Source: Candidatus Berkelbacteria bacterium CG_4_9_14_3_um_filter_39_23 (GTDB lineage Bacteria; Patescibacteriota; UBA1384; GWA2-35-9; CG2-30-39-44). Taken from it: a stretch of 17,527 nucleotides of DNA. The stretch covers positions 1 to 17,527 of the forward strand of contig PFTZ01000047.1 in NCBI GenBank assembly GCA_002789815.1, given 5' to 3'. A program made the translations under genes and the position numbers. A model generated the notes under the pieces. The model did not search any database, was not told where the DNA came from, and saw nothing but the letters and a program-made list of their open reading frames with translations. Shown here in pieces: positions 6,533 to 11,466 of this stretch. Positions within the stretch are counted from its first letter, which is position 1. The number at the start of each line of letters is the position of its first letter.

Positions 6533-8220
6533 TATTTTGCAATAATTTTTTTACTTTGTATTTTTAATTCTTTGATATGTTTTTGGATATTGAACCGCTG
6601 GTAGTGGCTTGATTTTCCGATTAGTTCGCTTATCATATCACCGGTGAGATTTGAAGGCAAGACGACTCTTTCAACGCCAGCGCGATAAAATTCAATCGCT
6701 TCTTCCGGATTATTGGCTAAAACATATATTTTGCAATTTCGATTGATAAAATTGATTTTTTTCACTAGGCGCATATTGTCATAAAAATCGTGAGTGGTAG
6801 AAATAACTAGCTGGCATCTTTCCAGCCCTAGCGCGACAATAAATTCCGGATCTCCCATATCTCCGTAGACCGCCGGGATCTCGTTTTCCTGCAATTCTTT
6901 GATGACTGCTGGGTTGAAATCCACTACTAAAATTTTTTGTTTTTGGCGAAATAAACTGGCGAGAATTCTTTTACCAATGTGATCAGCGCCAAAAATTACA
7001 ATATGATTACTAAAATCAGAGGGGATATTGATTGAATCGTTTTGTAATGTTCCAGATTTTTTTTCAAAAATTTTTAAGTATTTTCCAATATGATAATAAA
7101 TTGCATCAGTATTTTCGATTAAAATGGTTGAAATAATGATTGTGGCAATTCCCACAAACATTAAAAGCGATGCTTCTGGCTGGCTAAGGTCTCCTTTTAA
7201 TAGCCCTAAACTAATAATGATAAATGAAAATTCTGAAACTTGCGATAAAGCTAGCGCAGTTTGAAAGGATGTTCGTTTTCTAAACCCTAAAAATCCCATT
7301 ATAATCATTGTAATAATGGTTTGTCCTAAAATCACAAAAACGATTAAAGCGCTGGCATGGGAAAAGTTAAAACTTTCAAAATCTAGCGAAAAGTTTAATC
7401 CCAAAGTAACAAAAAACAAAGTGACAAAAAAGTCGCGAATAGATTTAATTTTAGCGGTGATTTCTAGGCGATAGGGGAGTGTGGCTAAAAAAATTCCAGC
7501 TAAAAACGCGCCAATCTCTAAACCGAAATTTAATTGGTAGGAAATAAGAGCGATTAAAAATGCCCAGCCGATTGATGAGATGAGTAGTAGTTCGGACGAC
7601 TCAGCCATTGATTTAAAAATTTTCTGCACAATTTTTTGCGAGAAATATAGCATTATACACAGCGCGCCAAGTTTTATCACAGCCAGCGCCAGAGAGTAGG
7701 CATAGTCAAATTCAGAATGAGTAGTCTGTAATAAAATCAAAGCTAAAATTGCTACAATATCTTGGATAAGCAAGACGCCCAGCGAAATGCGACCGTAAAG
7801 CGAATTTAAATCTCGTTTGTCGCTTAAAAGTTTTATCACAATAACAGTGCTGGAAAAAGTTAAAGTGAGGGAGGTGTAGAGCGCCAGCCGACTTGAAAAA
7901 CCAAAATAGTTAGCAATAAAATATCCGACTATGCCGGTGATGATAATTTGCCCAATGCCGATAACGGTCGCAGACCGCGCAAAGTCGCGCGCTTTTTTCC
8001 AGTCAAGCTCGAGCCCGACAATAAAAAGCATCAACACAATTCCAAGCGTTGATAAATTTTCAATTATTTGGCGGTCAGTGACAATTTTAAGCGCGTTGTC
8101 GCCCAACAAAACGCCAGCCATAATATAAGCGATAATCAGTGGAAGCCCGAGTTGCCTAATGATTAAACCAAAAATTGACGCAATCACAAAAATAATTCCC
8201 AAATCAATAATAAGTTCCAT
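6532..8220 (-). CDS. Kef/CPA2-type cation:proton antiporter with RCK (TrkA-N) domain
   Basis: The 562-residue membrane protein has about 12 hydrophobic helices (residues 1-380) of the Na+/H+ exchanger fold. These include LPLIIAYIMAGVLLG near 25-40, FIVGLELDW near 70 and GVLLIQDIVAI, the conserved Gln-Asp site, near 155. A cytoplasmic Rossmann-type RCK domain follows (about 405-530), with IVIFGADHIGKRIL and an acidic residue in VVDFNP as expected for nucleotide binding. It probably exchanges K+ or Na+ for H+ under nucleotide control. The longest open frame begins at 8286, but I choose the ATG at 8220. A strong promoter has its -10 box at 8227-8232, so the first 22 codons of the longer version lie across and upstream of the promoter; MELIIDLGIIF is also the natural N-terminus. 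It is followed by lepB with a TAATG overlap. Confidence 0.9.
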   Translation of the reverse strand: MELIIDLGIIFVIASIFGLIIRQLGLPLIIAYIMAGVLLGDNALKIVTDRQIIENLSTLGIVLMLFIVGLELDWKKARDFARSATVIGIGQIIITGIVGYFIANYFGFSSRLALYTSLTLTFSSTVIVIKLLSDKRDLNSLYGRISLGVLLIQDIVAILALILLQTTHSEFDYAYSLALAVIKLGALCIMLYFSQKIVQKIFKSMAESSELLLISSIGWAFLIALISYQLNFGLEIGAFLAGIFLATLPYRLEITAKIKSIRDFFVTLFFVTLGLNFSLDFESFNFSHASALIVFVILGQTIITMIIMGFLGFRKRTSFQTALALSQVSEFSFIIISLGLLKGDLSQPEASLLMFVGIATIIISTILIENTDAIYYHIGKYLKIFEKKSGTLQNDSINIPSDFSNHIVIFGADHIGKRILASLFRQKQKILVVDFNPAVIKELQENEIPAVYGDMGDPEFIVALGLERCQLVISTTHDFYDNMRLVKKINFINRNCKIYVLANNPEEAIEFYRAGVERVVLPSNLTGDMISELIGKSSHYQRFNIQKHIKELKIQSKKIIAK

Positions 8221-8226
8221 AAATCT

Positions 8227-8255
8227 ATTATAGAACATAAATTCGGTCTTGACAA
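8227..8255 (-). promoter_or_regulatory. Antiporter-lepB promoter (leaderless), sharing its -35 with the opposite promoter
   Basis: On the minus strand, TTGTCA (8255-8250), a 17-base spacer and TATAAT (8232-8227) lie 6 bases before the ATG at 8220. The -35 box overlaps the -35 of the plus-strand promoter, because TTGACAA at 8249-8255 reads TTGTCAA on the other strand. Confidence 0.72.
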
Positions 8256-8277
8256 AATAAAGACAATAAATCATAAT
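8249..8277 (+). promoter_or_regulatory. Promoter upstream of the DksA/TraR-family gene
   Basis: TTGACA (8249-8254), a 17-base spacer and CATAAT (8272-8277). Transcription is predicted near 8284. The first ATG in the mRNA, at 8287, opens an 18-codon reading frame ending in TGA at 8341-8343, 6 bases before the DksA-family ATG. Confidence 0.65.
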
Positions 8278-8334
8278 GATATACAAATGGAAGGTAAAAA
8301 TTTAGATGAAATCCCCACCGATTTAATTTTTAAA

Positions 8335-8340
8335 TATAAT
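8335..8340 (+). promoter_or_regulatory. Possible second -10 box for the DksA/TraR-family gene
   Basis: A perfect TATAAT stands 9 bases before the ATG at 8350. The -35 position is poor (TCCCCA at 17 bases), so it may be only an AT-rich coincidence. If active, it would give a nearly leaderless mRNA for this gene. Confidence 0.3.
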
Positions 8341-8349
8341 TGAAAAGCT

Positions 8350-8712
8350 ATGGAACAAAATGATTTAGCGCAACTGGCAGAAGATATAAAGAAAAAGATT
8401 GAGCAAACAGAGAAGCTTTTAGCTAAGGTTAAAAAATTTCCTGATTATGGAATCAGTGAAGACGACAATATCCTAGAGATAGAAGAATACAACGAGAGTT
8501 TAGGTTTGCAAAAAAATCTTTTGCGGGGCAGAAAAGAATTAAAGCGCGCGCTTAAAGCGATCAAAAGAAATAGATACGGAACCTGCGAATCGTGCAGAAC
8601 CAGCATTAACCCCGAACGACTCAAAATTTATCCAACTGCAACATTATGCGTTAAGTGCAAAAGCGTCCAAGCTAAACGAAAGCCTTGGCTTCAAATGCTA
8701 TGGCATAGGTAA
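8350..8712 (+). CDS. DksA/TraR-family C4 zinc-finger protein
   Basis: The 120-residue protein has an N-terminal, highly charged helical region (about residues 1-70, probably coiled coil). A four-cysteine zinc finger follows: YGTCESC at 77-82 and TLCVKC at 98-103, with INPERLKIYPTA between them, the family signature. DksA-like proteins enter the RNA polymerase secondary channel and change promoter response, often with ppGpp. The DxxDxA acidic tip of classical DksA is not seen, so the protein may be one of the many DksA-like regulators rather than a true orthologue. No ribosome-binding site precedes the ATG; expression could come from reinitiation after the short upstream frame or from a near-leaderless transcript. 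It is monocistronic, with a terminator at 8871-8893. Confidence 0.85.
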   Translation: MEQNDLAQLAEDIKKKIEQTEKLLAKVKKFPDYGISEDDNILEIEEYNESLGLQKNLLRGRKELKRALKAIKRNRYGTCESCRTSINPERLKIYPTATLCVKCKSVQAKRKPWLQMLWHR

Positions 8713-8834
8713 TGGTTTGTACGTAGATACGCAAGAAGACGATTTGAGGAGTATTTTTTATAACATAGCAAGCAAGCACATTGGCTAGCCGTATATTTTT
8801 CAATGCCAATGCAGGCTTACGATCGGTGGTGGCG

Positions 8835-8862
8835 TTGTTTTTGCATAATCGTATAGTATAAT
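8835..8862 (+). promoter_or_regulatory. Promoter-like element just before a terminator
   Basis: TTGTTT (8835-8840), a 16-base spacer and TATAAT (8857-8862) precede a terminator hairpin by only 8 bases. No gene follows on this strand before the terminator. It may be chance in AT-rich DNA. The rest of 8713-8870 shows no convincing gene. Confidence 0.25.
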
Positions 8863-8870
8863 CATTTTGA

Positions 8871-8893
8871 CAAGCCCTTCGGGCTTGCTTTTT
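8871..8893 (+). terminator. Intrinsic terminator of the DksA-family gene
   Basis: A perfect 7-base-pair stem CAAGCCC/GGGCTTG with a TTC loop is followed by CTTTTTAT on the plus strand. Confidence 0.75.
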
Positions 8894-8909
8894 ATATTCC
8901 AAAACCCAA

Positions 8910-8936
8910 AACTTCCAACCATGGGGGTTGGAAGTT
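8910..8936 (-). terminator. Terminator hairpin after rplT
   Basis: A perfect 11-base-pair inverted repeat (arms 8910-8920 and 8926-8936, 5-base loop) lies 26 bases beyond the rplT stop. On the minus strand the stem is followed by TTTTGGGTTTT, a moderate T-tract. It converges with the plus-strand terminator at 8871-8893. Confidence 0.65.
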
Positions 8937-8962
8937 GGTTGGTTTAGTGGTAATTGGCGCGG

Positions 8963-9307
8963 TTATTTGCGCGCTTTTTCGATCAAGTTTTTAAATTCGT
9001 CTGGATAGAACTCAGCTAATTGAGCGAGGATTTTGCGATCTAACTCAATTTTTTTATCTTTTAAAATTTTAATAAAGCGGGAATATTTAATTTCAAAAGG
9101 CATAAGAGCAGCATTTATTTTCACAATCCACAATCGGCGCATACTTCTTTTTTTAGCTCGGCGATCACGATAGCTATATTGCCCGGCGCGAATTGACGCT
9201 TGTTTTGCCATGCGAAATACACGGCTTCGCGTGGCTTTAAAACCCTTAGTGAGCTTGAGGATTTTTTTATGCTTTTTGTGGGCAACAGTTGATTTTTTTG
9301 CTCTCAT
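8963..9307 (-). CDS. rplT: Ribosomal protein L20
   Basis: L20 is a large-subunit protein needed early in 23S rRNA assembly. The 114-residue sequence shows the family pattern: a very basic extended N-terminus with HKKHKKILKLTKGF and VFRMAKQASIRAGQYSYRDRR, then the globular part with RLWIVKINAAL near residue 59 and a C-terminal helical region. Length is normal. Its ATG overlaps the rpmI stop by 4 bases (ATGA), so the two are translationally coupled. It closes the infC-rpmI-rplT unit and is followed by a terminator hairpin at 8910-8936. In many bacteria L20 represses its own operon through an mRNA structure in the leader. I see no obvious rRNA mimic in the short gaps here. Confidence 0.96.
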   Translation of the reverse strand: MRAKKSTVAHKKHKKILKLTKGFKATRSRVFRMAKQASIRAGQYSYRDRRAKKRSMRRLWIVKINAALMPFEIKYSRFIKILKDKKIELDRKILAQLAEFYPDEFKNLIEKARK

Positions 9308-9489
9308 ATCAGTTTAATATATTTTTTTGCCATTCCCTTTTTAATGCATACAGCTTTACCGGCATTTTTCATTTGCCTTGGTTTTTTACGGCTGACTAAA
9401 TGTTGGGTTGATTGCGCCATTCGCATAAGTTTACCTCGTTTGGTGGCGCGTACTCTTTTTGAAATTGTTTTGTTGGTTTTATTTTTCAT
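9304..9489 (-). CDS. rpmI: Ribosomal protein L35
   Basis: L35 is a small basic protein of the large subunit. The 61-residue sequence fits in length, composition and position: an N-terminal KTNKTISKRVRATKRGKLMR segment matching the family KxxSAxKRFKxTxxGK(I/L) pattern, then HLVSRKKPRQMKNAGK. It lies between infC (21-base gap) and rplT (4-base overlap), the order conserved in most bacteria. No clear ribosome-binding site precedes its ATG, so translation may depend on ribosomes finishing infC. Confidence 0.92.
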   Translation of the reverse strand: MKNKTNKTISKRVRATKRGKLMRMAQSTQHLVSRKKPRQMKNAGKAVCIKKGMAKKYIKLI

Positions 9490-9510
9490 CTGTTTTTAAG
9501 TTTCAAATTA

Positions 9511-9993
9511 TTATTTTTTAATAATCGAAGTGAAATGGCTTCCTTGTCTTTTGGGATAAAGCTCAAAAGTCGCGCCCAAACTTTCACAAAATTTCTTTAG
9601 CAATTCTTCACCTTTTTGGGGATAGATATTTTCTCTGCCACGAAGCATTACGCCTACTTTAATTTTACCGTATTTTTGTAAAAATTTTTCTGCTCGTTTC
9701 GCTTTGGTCTGAAAATCATGCTCTTCGATTTTTATTTTAAGCTGAATTTCCTTGATTTCAGCACGAAATGATTTTTTTTTGCTTTTTTGAATTTGATATT
9801 GATATTTGCCCCAATCCAGAAATTTGGCGATCGGCGGATAGACGTTGCGATTGACCACCACCAAATCAAGACCTTTCTCTTTGGCGAGAGATATGGCTTT
9901 GTAGGTATCTACCACTCCGCATTGCGCACCTCCTTCGTCAATTAGTTGGAGCTTGGGAAACCTAATCCTTTCATTGATTATATAACTCTGAAT
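9511..9993 (-). CDS. infC: Translation initiation factor IF-3, with AUU start codon
   Basis: IF-3 binds the 30S subunit, keeps subunits apart and rejects wrong start codons. I place the start at the ATT codon 9993-9991. This gives a 160-residue protein beginning MQSYIINERIRFPKLQLIDE, which matches the IF-3 N-terminus (IINExIR...RLIDxxG) residue by residue. A start at ATG or GTG would remove part of the N-terminal domain; the first GTG, at 9915, lies after GGAQCG. Further motifs are PPIAKFLDWGKYQYQ (53-67) and, in the C-terminal domain, KVGVMLRGRE (112-121). The AUU start is the known autoregulatory start of infC in Escherichia coli and Bacillus. The upstream gene stops 9 bases before, in the same frame. 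rpmI and rplT follow. Confidence 0.92.
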   Translation of the reverse strand: MQSYIINERIRFPKLQLIDEGGAQCGVVDTYKAISLAKEKGLDLVVVNRNVYPPIAKFLDWGKYQYQIQKSKKKSFRAEIKEIQLKIKIEEHDFQTKAKRAEKFLQKYGKIKVGVMLRGRENIYPQKGEELLKKFCESLGATFELYPKRQGSHFTSIIKK

Positions 9994-10002
9994 TTTAGTT
10001 TG

Positions 10003-10770
10003 TTAGTTATTTCTTACACTTATTTTATCACGGGGAACGATAAGTTGCAAGAGCTTGGGAATAGTGTGAAGCTTGATCGGAGTTTTTGCCAAAATTTCGT
10101 TGTCAATTTGAATTGGAATTAGTTCGTTTGATTCGATGCTGAATGATTTGGCACGAAAAGATGAGGTATATTTATCATCTCGCGGAGCTGAAAATAAAAA
10201 TTTAGTTGCTTTTTGAAATAAATTCGGGATCGATCGGATATCCATTATTTTACATCTAAGCGAGGGGGTGATTTTAATTTTTTTCGCTAAGGTTTTAATA
10301 AAATATGTTTTAGTGGAAAGGTTGCAGTAAAATGGTTTGTTTTTACATACTTCAATTGGCAAGATAAAAAATTTATTGGGCTCAATCAACGCCACATCAA
10401 ATTTTTTTAAATGGCGATTGCGGAGATTTTCAATCGCTTCATTCAAATTGTTAATTTTGAGCATTTGGGAAATTTTTGATTCATTATATTCAATTGGAAT
10501 AGCGCCAAATGTGATATTTTCTTTTCCTTGCGCTAGCGATATGTTAATTAAAAAATGAGCTACTTTATTAATAAAACTGTCTTTGCCAATAGCGATGATA
10601 GTATTATATCCTTTTGTTAGCCCTAGTTCAGTAAGCTCCTCAACAGTTCGAAGCGGTGTGTTTTGAACCATTTCCCCGCTAATACCAAGAAGCCCAATTT
10701 TAAGTTTAATTTTTTCGTAAAGCCGTTTTGTTTTGCGGTCCTCAGGGGGCATAAAAATATAGTAATACAT
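10003..10770 (-). CDS. Diacylglycerol-kinase-fold protein with altered catalytic motif
   Basis: The 255-residue protein begins MYYYIFMPPEDRKTKRLYEK and has the plan of the DAGK/sphingosine kinase (LCB5) family. First comes an N-terminal nucleotide-binding half with TKGYNTIIAIGKDSFINKVAHFL (about residues 52-75). A substrate region with FGAIPIEYNES near 88-98 follows. A C-terminal beta-sandwich ends in IPIQIDNEI and LHTIPKLLQLIVP, resembling the DGE...LRVLVP end of the family. The diagnostic GGDGT is replaced by GKDSF, and the GTGN-like motif by IEYNES, so ordinary lipid kinase activity is doubtful. I infer a nucleotide-binding or altered-substrate role. It lies 26 bases after the bactofilin gene and 9 bases before infC, in the same operon. 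The family call is moderate and rests on fold pattern, not on catalytic residues. Confidence 0.6.
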   Translation of the reverse strand: MYYYIFMPPEDRKTKRLYEKIKLKIGLLGISGEMVQNTPLRTVEELTELGLTKGYNTIIAIGKDSFINKVAHFLINISLAQGKENITFGAIPIEYNESKISQMLKINNLNEAIENLRNRHLKKFDVALIEPNKFFILPIEVCKNKPFYCNLSTKTYFIKTLAKKIKITPSLRCKIMDIRSIPNLFQKATKFLFSAPRDDKYTSSFRAKSFSIESNELIPIQIDNEILAKTPIKLHTIPKLLQLIVPRDKISVRNN

Positions 10771-10796
10771 AATTAGAACCGTTTAATGCCTACTTT

Positions 10797-11294
10797 TTAG
10801 TCCAGTTCAAAATCGTCAATTACTTCTTGCGCATCAGTGGCTTCTTCCATTTCCTTGGTTTTTTTTTCTTCTTGTTGGTCCTTGTCGGCTGGCTTGGAAT
10901 TTTCTTTTTCTTTTGACTTGCCATTGACTGGTTCGGATTTTGTTTCTCGCATCGTTTTGTTTTCTTCCGTCATCTTGCATTCGCCATTGAAAATCGCGCC
11001 CGATTGGATAATCAGTTCGCTAGTGTTAATACTGCCGATAACTTTTCCAGTTGGCAGAATTTCGGTTTTTTCCGTGCCCTCAATATCACCTTCAACCGTG
11101 CCAGCGACAGTGATTATCATACCCTTAATTGGTCCCTTGACTACTGCCGATGGAGTGATGTTAATATTTTTTTCAGAAATTACCTCGCCATCAACCGCGC
11201 CATGGATTACGATGTCGTTGTTATCAGAAATTGTCCCTTGAAGTTTTACATTGGCGCCAACGATGGTGCCTTCTCCATTCCCCTCGTTATTCAT
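10797..11294 (-). CDS. Bactofilin-family cytoskeletal protein
   Basis: Bactofilins polymerise without nucleotides into filaments that organise cell-envelope work and cell shape. Residues 8-110 form the bactofilin right-handed beta-helix, visible as repeated short hydrophobic/glycine units: GTIVGANVKLQG, DIVIHGAVDGEV, NINITPSAVVKGPIKG, MIITVAGTVEGDIEG, ELIIQSGAIFNGECKM. The remaining 55 residues are a charged, Lys/Glu-rich tail that is probably disordered. No membrane segment is visible, so the protein is cytosolic or peripheral. An AAAGGA ribosome-binding site stands 6 bases before the ATG, and a promoter with a leader of about 60 bases lies upstream. It is the first gene of the operon that leads into infC-rpmI-rplT, so a cytoskeletal gene shares its mRNA with ribosomal genes. 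Confidence 0.88.
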   Translation of the reverse strand: MNNEGNGEGTIVGANVKLQGTISDNNDIVIHGAVDGEVISEKNINITPSAVVKGPIKGMIITVAGTVEGDIEGTEKTEILPTGKVIGSINTSELIIQSGAIFNGECKMTEENKTMRETKSEPVNGKSKEKENSKPADKDQQEEKKTKEMEEATDAQEVIDDFELD

Positions 11295-11306
11295 ATATTC
11301 CTTTCT

Positions 11307-11327
11307 ATCAGCTACGCTTATGCTGAT
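11307..11327 (-). repeat. Small inverted repeat in the bactofilin leader
   Basis: A perfect 6-base-pair inverted repeat (ATCAGC/GCTGAT, 9-base loop) lies just upstream of the ribosome-binding site of the bactofilin gene. It might form a leader hairpin, but it is short and may be chance. Confidence 0.3.
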
Positions 11328-11359
11328 TTAGTTAATTTAATTTTTATGTTTGTAATCTA

Positions 11360-11388
11360 AATAAAATCTATATCAAGCAGATTGTCAA
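11360..11388 (-). promoter_or_regulatory. Promoter of the bactofilin-infC operon
   Basis: On the minus strand, a perfect TTGACA (11388-11383), a 17-base spacer and TTTATT (11365-11360, 4 of 6 matches). The predicted leader is about 60 bases, unlike the leaderless promoters elsewhere in the window, and it carries a ribosome-binding site. Confidence 0.55.
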
Positions 11389-11429
11389 GGGTGGTAAAAA
11401 AATAAGCGAGGAAAAATCGCGCGCGCGCC

Positions 11430-11458
11430 TTGATTTGCGATAAAATTCCTGCTATGAT
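11430..11458 (+). promoter_or_regulatory. Promoter of uvrA, near-leaderless
   Basis: TTGATT (11430-11435), a 17-base spacer and TATGAT (11453-11458), with the uvrA ATG 8 bases further on. The -35 box directly follows an alternating CG run at 11418-11428. No ribosome-binding site can fit in the predicted leader. Confidence 0.6.
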
Positions 11459-11466
11459 ATGAAGCT

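Noticed and set aside
8221..8286. Extension of the antiporter to an ATG at 8286
   Set aside because: The extra 22 codons lie across and upstream of a strong promoter and would not be in the mRNA.
8287..8349. TGA at 8341-8343 read as glycine, extending the DksA-family protein
   Set aside because: TGA serves as a genuine stop for trmD and fmt, so the UGA-glycine code of some Patescibacteria does not apply here.
8672..8902. 76-codon minus-strand frame overlapping the end of the DksA-family gene
   Set aside because: It runs through the terminator hairpin and antisense to the 3' end of a well-supported gene, has no family resemblance and no promoter geometry like its neighbours.
9511..9915. GTG at 9915 as the start of infC
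   Set aside because: It would delete the conserved IINERIR...LIDEGG segment of the IF-3 N-terminal domain, which is open and in frame up to the ATT at 9993.
9866..9935. ATG at 9922 preceded by a perfect AAGGAGGT on the minus strand
   Set aside because: It lies inside infC in another frame and stops after 18 codons. The purine run encodes the conserved Asp-Glu-Gly-Gly of IF-3.
11004..11360. 118-codon plus-strand frame opposite the bactofilin gene
   Set aside because: It is antisense to a clear beta-helix protein and to its promoter region.
11418..11428. Alternating CG run that could form Z-DNA
   Set aside because: Short CG/GC runs occur repeatedly in this window, including inside genes (for example near 2158-2175), so this one is not distinctive.
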